Of a stretch of DNA of 64,000 bases, positions 51,427-60,333 are shown one piece after another. A program made the position numbers and the translations under genes. Below the pieces are notes generated by a model. The model searched no databases, had not been told where the DNA came from, and saw nothing but the letters and a program-made list of their open reading frames with translations. Source of the stretch: Acetomicrobium flavidum (GTDB lineage Bacteria; Synergistota; Synergistia; Synergistales; Acetomicrobiaceae); NCBI RefSeq assembly GCF_900129645.1, contig NZ_FSQZ01000001.1, positions 1,822,001-1,886,000 on the forward strand, in the 5' to 3' direction. The stretch's first letter is position 1. Every line of letters starts with the position of its first letter.

Positions 51427-51455
51427 AATATATAGTCCCCGCAGGGCCTTGTCAA
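51427..51455 (-). promoter_or_regulatory. Promoter of the amino acid ABC operon
   Basis: Minus strand: TTGACA (perfect), 17-base spacer, TATATT (5 of 6). The leader to the binding-protein start is about 47 bases. Confidence 0.75.
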
Positions 51456-51812
51456 TAAACCCTGGTTTATCTTGAACTTGCTAAATTATTTGAAATATTT
51501 TCTATATAGAATTTCTTCTTGAATAAATCTCCTTTGCCTATTATAGTAACTATTGTAATCATTAAGTTTATTTTTCAAAGGTTATCTTTCGCAAATTGCG
51601 TATGGAGGCAGAGGTGATAACATGCTTACTTAGCGTTATTTATAATTGACTGCCGATGTTATGGCTGACGTTTGTTTAAATTGAAATCTTTTCATGGTTT
51701 AGTATTATTTCATGCTCATTCAAGTTCTACCCATCAAATCACGATGTTCAACCGTACGGGCCTGAACCTTTCTCATTCAAGGTTAACAAATTAGAGTTAG
51801 GAGGAATGTATC
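51456..51812. other. Divergent intergenic region before the alanine symporter gene
   Basis: About 357 bp, A+T-rich. No gene is seen. AACCTT and AAGGTT near 51767-51784 form a small hairpin shortly before the ribosome binding site. I find no glycine riboswitch-like core, and no clear promoter for the symporter. Confidence 0.45.
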
Positions 51813-53246
51813 GTGACAGGTTTTTTAGGGTGCATTGAGGCCTTCTCGACTTGGCTTTGGGGTACGCCGATGATAGCAGTTCTTGCCATCACAGGAGTAT
51901 TTTTATCCTTCCGGCTTCGTTTCTTTCAGGTAAGGTACATATCTTATATCTTTAAGCAAACGCTGGGGAAGGTCTTTTCCAAGGAAAGGCTGGGCGAGGG
52001 CACTATCTCTCCTTTTCAGGCCTTGACCTCTGCCTTGGCGTCTACCTTGGGTGCCGGCAATATAGCCGGCGTGTCCGTGGCCATATATTACGGAGGCCCC
52101 GGAGCTGTATTTTGGATGTGGGTCGTAGCAACCCTGGGGATGGCTACCAAGTTCACCGAGACCGTCTTGAGCTTGAAATATAGGGAAAGAAACGAGGAAG
52201 GCGAATATGTAGGCGGTCCCATGTATTACATGTCCAAGGGTTTGGGTTGGAAGTGGCTTGGGGTCTGGTTTGCCCTCGCTTTTTTGGTCGAGCTTTTCTG
52301 CAGCATAATGGTGCAGTCCAACGCTATCGCGGGCAATATTGCGGAATCCTTTGGGATCTCGAGCTACATTGTAGGTCTGGGGTCGATGCTTTTCGTAGCA
52401 GTAGTTGTCCTTGGCGGCATCAAAAGGATAGGAAACGTCACGGAAAAGCTGGTGCCCTTCATGGCGCTGCTTTACGTCGGAGGGGTGCTGGTCACCATGA
52501 TCCTGGATATAGGAAGGTTGCCAGAGATCATAGCGCTGATATTTCATTACGCTTTTTCGCCGCATGCTCCCGTTGGAGGTTTCATGGGCGCGACGATAGC
52601 GCAGGCCATGAGATGGGGCTTTGCCAGAGGAGTGTATTCCAACGAAGCCGGCATGGGCACGGCCCCCATAGCGCACGCTACGGCAAGCACCGACCATCCC
52701 GTAAGACAGGGCCTATGGTCTGTAACGGAAGTCATACTGGACACTGTCGCCTGCACGGCCACTGCCTTTGCCGTGCTTATATCAGGCGTTTGGAGCAGCG
52801 ACATCGCTGCCGTTAATCCTTCCAGCCTGGCTGCCGTGGCCTTGAGCAAATATTTCGGCAACTACGGAAGCGGGCTGGTGGCCGTGAGCCTGTTTTTATT
52901 CGTCATCACAACGGTGTTGGTGTTGGTGTATTACGCGGAAAAGCAGGTGGAGTTTCTCTTTGGCTTGAAGCCCGCTAAGCTTTCGAGGTACTTATATATT
53001 GCAGCGATCTACATCGGCGCCGTTGGTGGGGCAAAGTTTCTGTGGCAATTTTTGGATATAAGCCTGGCCATGATAGTCATTCCTAACGTTATGGTGTTGC
53101 TGTTGCTTTCAAGGCAAGTTGCTGAGCTTAAAGACGAGTTCTTCGGCACGCCGGGCAAATATTACCTAAAGGACGTAGAAGGCAAGGCCTTATCACTTGG
53201 GCTCGAAAATGCAACGTCCAGCAGTTATCGTAAGAACGGGCTTTAA
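51813..53246 (+). CDS. Sodium:alanine/glycine symporter (AGCS family)
   Basis: 477-residue membrane protein from a GTG behind AGGAGG. FQALTSALASTLGAGNIAGVSVAIYYGGPGAVFWMW near residue 68 and GFARGVYSNEAGMGTAPIAHATASTDHPVRQG near 269-300 are family hallmarks. It imports alanine or glycine with sodium. About ten membrane segments. Transcribed alone. Confidence 0.95.
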   Translation: MTGFLGCIEAFSTWLWGTPMIAVLAITGVFLSFRLRFFQVRYISYIFKQTLGKVFSKERLGEGTISPFQALTSALASTLGAGNIAGVSVAIYYGGPGAVFWMWVVATLGMATKFTETVLSLKYRERNEEGEYVGGPMYYMSKGLGWKWLGVWFALAFLVELFCSIMVQSNAIAGNIAESFGISSYIVGLGSMLFVAVVVLGGIKRIGNVTEKLVPFMALLYVGGVLVTMILDIGRLPEIIALIFHYAFSPHAPVGGFMGATIAQAMRWGFARGVYSNEAGMGTAPIAHATASTDHPVRQGLWSVTEVILDTVACTATAFAVLISGVWSSDIAAVNPSSLAAVALSKYFGNYGSGLVAVSLFLFVITTVLVLVYYAEKQVEFLFGLKPAKLSRYLYIAAIYIGAVGGAKFLWQFLDISLAMIVIPNVMVLLLLSRQVAELKDEFFGTPGKYYLKDVEGKALSLGLENATSSSYRKNGL

Positions 53247-53317
53247 AAAATGTTAAATCTGTGGTAAACATTTCTCGCGCGATTGCGTAAGCCATAAACG
53301 GTTAAGGAGGCAGGCAG

Positions 53318-55072
53318 ATGTTTTCAGGTAAAAGGATCAAGATATCGTCGACGATTTTGCTGACCTTTTTCATTATCCTGTCGTCAGTATGTTCTGCGAC
53401 GGCGATATCGCGCGGGGAAGTGGTTTACGAGATCATGAACGCCCTGGATTTGCCGGTCGTACAGGAAGGCACGGGGTTTTCCGACGTGTCCTCGTCGACC
53501 CCTCACGGGGATTCCATACAGGCCGCCAAGGCCTTGGGGATATTGCCGCCCTTGGAGCAGTTTTACCCCTCTTTGGAGGCAACGAACGCAGAGGCTTTAA
53601 TGTTTGCCGTACGGGCACTGGGGCTTTTTAACGAAGCCGAAGCCTTGGGAGCTGTCTGCAATTTTCAATCGGGCGACGTTCCTCCGTACCTCATGCCCTA
53701 CATGACGATAGCAGGCGAAATGACCCCCAAAGCGCCCGATGAGATGTTGTCCGACCCAACCGCTGACGTTACGAGCTTGACGCTTGGATCCTTGGTCTCG
53801 TGGCTTAGGGCTTGCAAAAACGGCCTCGTCTTTGAAAAGACCCTGCAGGACGATGTATCCACGGTTGTCATGCACAGGGAAGGCATAGGTCGACCTCCTA
53901 AGCTTTGGCTCGTCTGCGTCGACGAGATCCCGTTGAACAGCGAAGCCCGTGCCCGCGATCTGGCCGGCAGCTTAAAAAACATGGGATATCCCGCCTTCGT
54001 CGTGCGACAGGAGTGGGCGTTTCAGGTGGCCATAGGGCCCTTCGCGAATTACGTCAAGGCCTTCGAGGTGAAGTCGGGCTTACCCAAGACCATGACGGCC
54101 TCCATAATTCCTTACGGCGGTGCAGAGGAAAGCCCGGCCCTGTCGTGGGTTGCCCTTGTGTTTGATGCGACGACCGTCACCCCAAAGATTGCCCTTTCAA
54201 GCGCCGAATTTGGGACGTCCAAGCCTTTAAGCGAGCTGGCCAAGGCCAAGAATGCAAGGGCTGCCGTAAACGGAGGTTATTTCAGCGGTATGCGTCCCAT
54301 AGGGCTTATAATAGCGGACGGCAACGTGGTTTATAAGCCCTACAACGGCAGGACCGCCATAGGCTGGAGTGACAGGGGCGAAATTTACATCGGACAGGCA
54401 AGGCTTGTTACAAAGGTTACCGTTGGGGGAAAGGTTCAGTTCAATGTGGATGGCATTAATACTCCGCCAACCTATCACGGCATAAGCATCTATACGCCTG
54501 AGTTTGGCCAGGAGGCTCAAAAGATTCAGTCCGACGCCTTGGAAGTAATGGTAAGAGACGGCAAGATGACGTGGAAGCAAAGCACGGCTACGGCAAGTCA
54601 CCACTATATTCCGCCCGACGGCTTTCTTTTGGTGGCCCGCGGAAACAGCAGGTCGTATTTTGCCGATGTGCCCCTTGGGACGGAGGTATCCTTTGAAAGC
54701 GCGCTTACTCCCGAGGAGTTTGGTGGTGCAACGTGGGCCTTCCAGGCAGGACCGCTGCTTTTAAAGAACGGCATGGACGTGAGTGCAAACGAGGGCTTTA
54801 AACCGAGCTTCACGGACAAAAGACACCCAAGGACATTGTGGGGATGCGACGGAAGCAAGGTCTATTGGGTCGTGGTGGATGGCCGCGATCCCTGGCATTC
54901 CCGCGGGGTTACCCTTGCAGAGCTAAGGTCTTTGGCGAAACGTCTGGGGATGAGGGATGCCGTAAACCTGGACGGTGGGGGCTCATCGGGCCTCTGGTGG
55001 AACGGGGCTTTGGTAAATCATTCTCCGGGAGGCAGGGAAAGACCCCTTCCTTATATAATTTACATCGATTGA
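53318..55072 (+). CDS. Secreted SLH-like / SPOR-like / phosphodiester glycosidase protein
   Basis: 584 residues with a signal peptide (ISSTILLTFFIILSSVCSATA). Residues ~28-110 look like an S-layer-homology module (ISRGEVVYEIMNAL, GFSDVSSST, AAKALGILP). Residues ~195-255 resemble a SPOR peptidoglycan-binding domain (LKNMGYPAFVVRQEWAFQVAIGPF). Residues ~290-584 match the NAGPA/DUF2233 phosphodiester glycosidase domain (RAAVNGGYFSG, GLIIADG and NLDGGGSSG). It probably acts in the cell envelope, removing sugar from phosphodiester-linked glycans or anchoring there. SLH and SPOR assignments are by eye. Confidence 0.8.
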   Translation: MFSGKRIKISSTILLTFFIILSSVCSATAISRGEVVYEIMNALDLPVVQEGTGFSDVSSSTPHGDSIQAAKALGILPPLEQFYPSLEATNAEALMFAVRALGLFNEAEALGAVCNFQSGDVPPYLMPYMTIAGEMTPKAPDEMLSDPTADVTSLTLGSLVSWLRACKNGLVFEKTLQDDVSTVVMHREGIGRPPKLWLVCVDEIPLNSEARARDLAGSLKNMGYPAFVVRQEWAFQVAIGPFANYVKAFEVKSGLPKTMTASIIPYGGAEESPALSWVALVFDATTVTPKIALSSAEFGTSKPLSELAKAKNARAAVNGGYFSGMRPIGLIIADGNVVYKPYNGRTAIGWSDRGEIYIGQARLVTKVTVGGKVQFNVDGINTPPTYHGISIYTPEFGQEAQKIQSDALEVMVRDGKMTWKQSTATASHHYIPPDGFLLVARGNSRSYFADVPLGTEVSFESALTPEEFGGATWAFQAGPLLLKNGMDVSANEGFKPSFTDKRHPRTLWGCDGSKVYWVVVDGRDPWHSRGVTLAELRSLAKRLGMRDAVNLDGGGSSGLWWNGALVNHSPGGRERPLPYIIYID

Positions 55073-55095
55073 TCTTAAAGATATCCGCGCTATCA

Positions 55096-55123
55096 AAAAG
55101 GGCCGCCCGCAAGCGGCCCTTTT
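55096..55123. terminator. Bidirectional terminator
   Basis: AAAAGGGCCGC and GCGGCCCTTTT form a perfect 11-bp stem with a 6-base loop between convergent genes. Confidence 0.88.
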
Positions 55124-55144
55124 AAGCTGTTCTTGGCATTAAGT

Positions 55145-56656
55145 TTATTCCGTTATGATGTCGTCGTCGGTATCCTTGCGCCAGAATATGAATTTGCCCA
55201 TCGCCGTGAGCGCTATGGCGACCAGGGGATTTAGGTAGTTCAGGAAGGCGTAAGGCAGATACTCAAGGGTTGGCACTCCAAAGAGGCTCGTGTGATAAGC
55301 TCCGCATGTGTTCCAGGGGATCAGGACGGACGTGAGCGTGCCGCTGTCCTCCAGCGTCCTGGATAACATCCTTGGATGCAAGCCCTTTTTGTCGAAGGCG
55401 GATTTAAACATCCTCCCGGGAAGGACTATGCTCGTGTACTGGTCGCCCACGAGCAGATTGGTGGCAAAGCAGGCGATGATGACGGACGTGACCAATCCCG
55501 TCACGCTTTCAACGTGCTTAAGGATCGCCTCAAGGAGCACTTCCAGGAACCCGCAGCGTTCCATGACTCCGCCGAAGGAAAGGGCACAAAGTATCAACGA
55601 TACCGTCCACATCATGGAATCCAGTCCGCCGCGCTGCAGCAAATCGCTCAGCATTTGACCCACTTCTTTTGCAAGTTCCGGTGCAACGTCAGTGATGCCC
55701 TTTGATGCAAGCAAAACAGATACTGCTTCTAAATTTTCGGCTCCTGCAAGCTGGGCACTCAAGGTGGGGGTGTAGCCGTAATGGATGGACGTGACCATCG
55801 TGGCCAATCCGTTTCCCTGAAGAAGTATCATTATGCCGCCCAATACGACGCCTGCAAACATGCTTGGAATCGCAGGAAACTTAAGGGCAGCAAGAAGTAT
55901 TACTACGATGGGTGGGATAAACCCTAGAAGCGAGATATGAAACTCTGCGGCCAGTAACTTTTGAAAGGCCTGTATTTTCGATACATCCAAAGTGCCGCCT
56001 GCAAACTTAAATCCGAGGACTACGGTAATGATGATGACGATAACGTACGTTGTCATCGTGGTAGATATCATAGCCCTTATATGGCTGAAAAGAGTCGTGC
56101 CTGCCACGGCAGGTGCCAGGTTTGTCGTATCCGACAAGGGGGACATCTTATCTCCAAAGTAGGCTCCGGATATTACCACGCCTGCGGCAAGCGGTGCAGG
56201 AACGCCTAAACCTGCAGCGATGCCTATCAAGGCGAGCCCCACAGTGCCTGATGTACCCCAAGACGTGCCCGTCGCCAGAGAAACAATAGAACATATTAAA
56301 AGCGTTGCAAGCAGAAATATGGCAGGCGACAGCAAGCGCAAACCGTAGTAGATCAAGGTGGGTACAACCCCTCCCTGGATCCATGCACCTATGATCATGC
56401 CGACTATCATGAGGATCAATATGGCCTGCAGTCCTATCATGATGCCGCGAAAAATTCCCTCTTCGATCTCTTTCCATTGGAAGTGAAGCAGGTAGCGACC
56501 AATCACACATATGAAAGAAGTCGCAATTACGATGGGAACGTGAACGTCGACGCCCAAGGCAAGGACCCCCACGCCGATGCATGCAAAGGATACAACCACG
56601 GCGACGATCGCCTCAAGCAGCGTCGGTCTTCGGTGCGAGCTTTCGCTTTCCTTCAT
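55145..56656 (-). CDS. NhaC family sodium/proton antiporter
   Basis: 503-residue membrane protein with about twelve segments. SLATGTSWGTSGTVGLALIGIAAGLG near residue 125, GAYFGDKMSPLSDTTNLAPAVAGT near 163-186 and DQYTSIVLPGRMFKSAF near 410 are conserved NhaC motifs. Family members exchange sodium for protons, or malate plus proton for sodium plus lactate. The ATG follows AAGGAGG. Monocistronic, with a shared terminator downstream. Confidence 0.92.
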   Translation of the reverse strand: MKESESSHRRPTLLEAIVAVVVSFACIGVGVLALGVDVHVPIVIATSFICVIGRYLLHFQWKEIEEGIFRGIMIGLQAILILMIVGMIIGAWIQGGVVPTLIYYGLRLLSPAIFLLATLLICSIVSLATGTSWGTSGTVGLALIGIAAGLGVPAPLAAGVVISGAYFGDKMSPLSDTTNLAPAVAGTTLFSHIRAMISTTMTTYVIVIIITVVLGFKFAGGTLDVSKIQAFQKLLAAEFHISLLGFIPPIVVILLAALKFPAIPSMFAGVVLGGIMILLQGNGLATMVTSIHYGYTPTLSAQLAGAENLEAVSVLLASKGITDVAPELAKEVGQMLSDLLQRGGLDSMMWTVSLILCALSFGGVMERCGFLEVLLEAILKHVESVTGLVTSVIIACFATNLLVGDQYTSIVLPGRMFKSAFDKKGLHPRMLSRTLEDSGTLTSVLIPWNTCGAYHTSLFGVPTLEYLPYAFLNYLNPLVAIALTAMGKFIFWRKDTDDDIITE

Positions 56657-56993
56657 AATGCCCGTTCCTCCTTTGGGTATAGCTTTATGTTATAATACTT
56701 ATCTTTGATTATATTTATAATAAGGACACTATACAAGACTGATTTTTCATAAAAGCGGTAATTTTAAGAAATTTTAAGTTAAGTTTTTATGAATTAATGC
56801 ACTTTAATTTATATGTACAAGTATTCATAAATTCATGAATGATAAAAATAAAGTTTAAATTGTAAGTGTATATCAGATTGTTTTTCAAATAACCAGTAGT
56901 TAATACAAAATGACAGTCTGCTAATACAAAATACGGCACGAGCCGCCGTTAAACAGCCCGTGCCGTCGAAGGGAAAGGGCGGATTTCGGATTT
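56657..56993. other. Intergenic region between NhaC and mgtE
   Basis: About 337 bp, strongly A+T-rich. No gene. It contains the mgtE terminator at its right end and the direct repeat TAATACAAAAT at about 56901 and 56922. The promoter of the antiporter should lie at the left end, but no consensus pair stands out. Confidence 0.5.
56933..56966 (-). terminator. Terminator of mgtE
   Basis: ACGGCACG and CGTGCCGT pair across an 18-base loop. On the minus strand the stem is followed by ATTTTGT. Confidence 0.7.
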
Positions 56994-58352
56994 TTAATCT
57001 ATGTTCAATAGCCTTATTGCGATATTGAAGTACACTGTAAGTGCGGTGATATCGACAACTGTTGTGATAAATGGCGCGGAAAACACTGCCGGATCCACGC
57101 GGCACATCCTTCCCAGGATAGGAAGGATGGCCCCTATCGTAGAGCTCATGATCAAGACTACTATTAAGGTGCAGGCAACTATCATGCCGATCGTCGCCGA
57201 GCCGCTTATGGCCCAGGCGAAGAAGTACCCTATGAACCCCATCACGATGCCTATCAAACCGCTTACCCTTAACTCCTTGAAGAGTATGACCGCGATGTCC
57301 TTAACCGTGACCTCTCCCAGGGCTAAGGCCCTGATAATTAACGACGACGCCTGCGTGCCGGAGTTTCCCCCCACATCGGCAAGCAGTGGGATGAAAAAGG
57401 CCAGCGTTACCACGCTGCTTAAAACATTTTCATAGTACTTTAAGATATTGCTGGTGACCGCCTGGACGACAAAAAGAAACACAAGCCAGCCTATTCGCTT
57501 GCTGAAAAGCGTCATCAGGCTTGATTCCAGATAGGGCAACTCCAGAGGCTGGCTGCCTCCGAGCCTGTGGATGTCTTCGGTGTCCTCTTCTTCTATGACG
57601 TCCATGATGTCGTCGGCCGTAATGACACCGACCAACCTGCCCTGGCCGTTTACCACGGGCAGGATCATGAGGTCGTACTGGCTCATTACCCTGGCTGCCT
57701 CTTCCTGGTCTGCCGTCGCCAGCACCGTTATGATGTTTTTGTGCATGACGTCGGATACCAGGCTTTTGGGATCGTTTAAAAGCAGTTCCTTGAGGGATAA
57801 CACGCCGACCAGCTTGCCTATCGCATCGACGATGTAGATGTAGTTTGCGATGCTCTGTTTCTGGCCGACCTTTCTGAAATGCCTTATGACCTGCTCTATG
57901 GTCCAGTACTCTCTGGCCTGGATGTAGTCCAGGGACATTATCCCGCCGGCGGAATCCTCCGGATAGGTCATGAGGTACTTGATGCTTTCCAGGTCTTCCT
58001 CCGGCACCATGGCCATTATTTGTTGTGCCTTGTTTGGATGGATGGCCATGAGCAGATCGGCTATGGCGTCCCGCCCCATGGCCGCAAATATCGCCTTGGC
58101 CACGGCTTTGTCGGAGTGATCAAGCAGTCGGTACTGGTCGTCGTAGTCCAAGTGCTCCAAGGCCTCAGCTGCGGTTTCCGGAGGGGTCAAGGAAAGTATC
58201 GTGATTTGTTCCGGTTCCTCGAATTCCTCCAAAAGCGATGCGATCTCGTAAGGATGAAGCTCGCTAAGGTAATCCCGCAAGGCTTCATAGTTACGTGCCT
58301 CTAACATATCCTCGACGGTTCCCCTGAAGAAATCGATGTTTCTCTGTTCCAT
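56994..58352 (-). CDS. mgtE: Magnesium transporter MgtE
   Basis: 452 residues, full length. Residues ~1-130 are the cytosolic helical N domain (ELHPYEIASLLEEFEEPEQ, and RDAIADLLMAIHPNKAQQIM). Two CBS domains follow (VDAIGKLVGVLSLKELLL and VVNGQGRLVGVITADDIMDVIEEEDTED), and then five membrane helices with the pore signature DVGGNSGTQASSLIIRALALGE near 330. It is a gated Mg2+ channel. The ATG follows GGGAGGTGATTCC; an upstream in-frame GTG overlaps that site and is rejected. Its leader is long and structured. Confidence 0.95.
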   Translation of the reverse strand: MEQRNIDFFRGTVEDMLEARNYEALRDYLSELHPYEIASLLEEFEEPEQITILSLTPPETAAEALEHLDYDDQYRLLDHSDKAVAKAIFAAMGRDAIADLLMAIHPNKAQQIMAMVPEEDLESIKYLMTYPEDSAGGIMSLDYIQAREYWTIEQVIRHFRKVGQKQSIANYIYIVDAIGKLVGVLSLKELLLNDPKSLVSDVMHKNIITVLATADQEEAARVMSQYDLMILPVVNGQGRLVGVITADDIMDVIEEEDTEDIHRLGGSQPLELPYLESSLMTLFSKRIGWLVFLFVVQAVTSNILKYYENVLSSVVTLAFFIPLLADVGGNSGTQASSLIIRALALGEVTVKDIAVILFKELRVSGLIGIVMGFIGYFFAWAISGSATIGMIVACTLIVVLIMSSTIGAILPILGRMCRVDPAVFSAPFITTVVDITALTVYFNIAIRLLNID

Positions 58353-58489
58353 TGGAATCACCTCCCAGAGATCAGTGGGTTGCTAAAGGGACGCAAGAGG
58401 TGCGTAGCGTCTTAAAGACGTTTTTGTCGTTTTGCCAAATCTTTCCGATCTCCGGAGGGCGTTTGGGATGGCCTAAAGCAGAGGGATAG
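58353..58489 (-). promoter_or_regulatory. Distal mgtE leader with possible ribosome-site sequestration
   Basis: Downstream of the structured RNA, the minus-strand leader has hairpin GACGC/GCGTC (58389-58410), whose loop contains CACCTC. That loop is complementary to GAGGTG of the mgtE ribosome binding site. Another hairpin GCCTA/TAGGC (58472-58492) overlaps the end of the long closing stem. These could form an expression platform acting on translation. Confidence 0.4.
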
Positions 58490-58620
58490 GCATGAAGGAT
58501 GTGGCCATAGGAAAGCCCTGACCCTCCGAAAGAACCGGAGCATGTCCGCCTGTTATTTCATACACGCTACACCGATGACTACTGGGTCCGGCGTCCACCT
58601 ATTGCCACCACCCTTCCTGC
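58490..58620 (-). ncRNA. Structured leader RNA of mgtE, family not recognised
   Basis: Read on the minus strand, 58620-58598 pairs with 58511-58490 in a closing helix of about 20 base pairs with two mismatches and one bulge. Inside, GCC-G-GACCC (near 58592-58584) pairs with GGGUC-AG-GGC (58524-58515), enclosing hairpins GCGUGU/ACAUGC and UCCG/CGGA. G-U pairs in two helices work only for the minus strand, so the RNA belongs to mgtE. Canonical M-box motifs are absent, so it may be another magnesium- or metabolite-responsive element. Confidence 0.5.
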
Positions 58621-58918
58621 ATAAAGAATAAGACCTTAATTAGGATAACATATGAGATGATATTTTTCACCTTTTTTGCGATGTTGAAAGGGCCAACTTA
58701 AGTGGAAAATTTAACATAAAATGACATGTATACATTTACAAATCCGTTTTATGTATATAATAATATCTGGCGGAAGAGTAAGTAATTTCTTGGAGGTGAT
58801 GTCCCAGGTAACATCCGTCGATAGGATGGCGTAACGAATAGGCTGGTTGCTTTTATACGCAAGTCCATTTGTCAGTGCTGTCAAAAATTACACGAAAACG
58901 AATCGGGAGGTTATGGGA
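58621..58918. other. Divergent intergenic region between the mgtE leader and the symporter gene
   Basis: About 300 bp. A+T-rich up to 58770, including TATAAT-like sequence at 58753-58760 that may serve the symporter gene. Further right, CATCC-GTCGATA-GGATG (near 58814-58830) can form a hairpin in the symporter leader. A reading frame running into the symporter from 58847 is probably untranslated. Confidence 0.4.
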
Positions 58919-60142
58919 ATGTTTAAGAAATTGGGCTTGTTGCCAAGGCTAATCATTGCGATCATCTGCGGTATTTTAATCGGAAAGTTTTTACCCCAGT
59001 GGTGCGTCGGACTTCTTGCTACCTTTAACGGCATCTTCGGCAATTTCCTGGGCTTTGCCATCCCGCTCATAATCCTTGGTTTCGTTGCTCCGGGCATAGC
59101 GGATCTGGGGAAGGGCGCCGGAAAGCTGCTTGGGATAACTGTTGCGCTTGCCTACGGCTCGACTTTGCTAGCGGGCTTTTTTGCCTACTTCGTCGGAACC
59201 AACATCATGCCCAAATTTATAAACTTCGTGGCCAATGTGGCTGCATCCAACCCTGAGGAGCATTTGCTGCCTCCATACTTTACGATCGAAATGCCCCCGA
59301 TCATGGGCGTGATGACCGCGATACTGCTTGCCTTCATACTTGGCATAGGAATGCCGGCAATCGAGGAAAAGACCTTACACAACGCCACGGTCGAGTTTCA
59401 AAAGATCGTCACAATGCTAGTCAGTTACGTCATAATACCGTTGCTGCCCATCCACGTGGCGGGCATATTTGCCAATATGACCTTTGCGGGAGAAGTGGGC
59501 AGAATTATGTCAGTATTTGGCAAGGTTTTGCTGCTTGTAATAGCCTGCCATATTACGCTGCTTTTGGTGTACTTCGCCGTGGCCTGCGCTTACGGCAAAA
59601 AGAACTTCTTCCAGTGCCTTAAAAACCAGATACCGGGTTACGTCACGGCCCTTGGTACTCAGTCCTCGGCTGCGACTATACCGGTGAATGTCCAGTGCGC
59701 GGAAAGAAACGGCATTTCCAAGGCGGTGAGGGACTTCGTGATACCGCTGTGCGCTACGATTCACCTGGCAGGCTCAACCATTACCATTACCATGTGCTCC
59801 ATAGCCGTCATGATGCTTCATGGCATGCAATTTAACTTTGCCTCCATGGTCGGCTTCATAGCGATGCTTGGCATTACCATGGTTGCCGCACCCGGCGTTC
59901 CCGGAGGCGCTATCATGTCTGCCCTTGGAGTGCTTCAGACCATGCTTGGCTTTAGCGAAGCCCAGCTTGGCCTCATGATAGCCCTTCACATCGCCCAAGA
60001 CAGCTTCGGTACGGCCTGCAACGTCTCGGGGGACAACGCAATAGCCATCGTTGTCGACAAGATAGCCGCAAGGATGGAAAGGGAAACCGCTACTCAAAAG
60101 GGCAAACGAACGTCCAGGGAACCTCAGTTTGCTGGGAAATAG
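58919..60142 (+). CDS. Dicarboxylate/amino acid:cation symporter (DAACS/GltP family)
   Basis: 407 residues from the ATG eight bases after GGGAGG; the ATG two codons earlier is only two bases from it. GTQSSAATIPVNVQCAERNGISKAV near residue 243 is the first substrate-binding loop. The next helices contain PLCATIHLAGSTITITMCSIAV and PGVPGGAIMSALGVL near 323, and the last contains DSFGTACNVSGDNAIAIVVDK near 360. Transports glutamate, aspartate or C4-dicarboxylates with sodium or protons. Monocistronic. Confidence 0.93.
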   Translation: MFKKLGLLPRLIIAIICGILIGKFLPQWCVGLLATFNGIFGNFLGFAIPLIILGFVAPGIADLGKGAGKLLGITVALAYGSTLLAGFFAYFVGTNIMPKFINFVANVAASNPEEHLLPPYFTIEMPPIMGVMTAILLAFILGIGMPAIEEKTLHNATVEFQKIVTMLVSYVIIPLLPIHVAGIFANMTFAGEVGRIMSVFGKVLLLVIACHITLLLVYFAVACAYGKKNFFQCLKNQIPGYVTALGTQSSAATIPVNVQCAERNGISKAVRDFVIPLCATIHLAGSTITITMCSIAVMMLHGMQFNFASMVGFIAMLGITMVAAPGVPGGAIMSALGVLQTMLGFSEAQLGLMIALHIAQDSFGTACNVSGDNAIAIVVDKIAARMERETATQKGKRTSREPQFAGK

Positions 60143-60333
60143 CGACTGAATCGTAAACTAAATATGCGTAATGACGGCCATGTAAGCCCGCGAGGCTGCA
60201 TGGCCGTAATTTTTTTTGGAAAATAGATACCTTGGTCAAGGACGCTATCGGCAAGAAGTTGTACGAAATTGCTTCTGACGGTGATGCGCTGATCGAAAAT
60301 GCCCCCACACCTTCCTTTGGGAGGTGTGGCCGG

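Noticed and set aside
51456-51812. Glycine riboswitch before the alanine/glycine symporter
   Set aside because: The tandem aptamer core motifs are not present in this A+T-rich leader.
58490-58620. M-box (ykoK) magnesium riboswitch
   Set aside because: The position before mgtE is right, but the conserved M-box segments could not be found on either strand, so I report only an unclassified structured leader.
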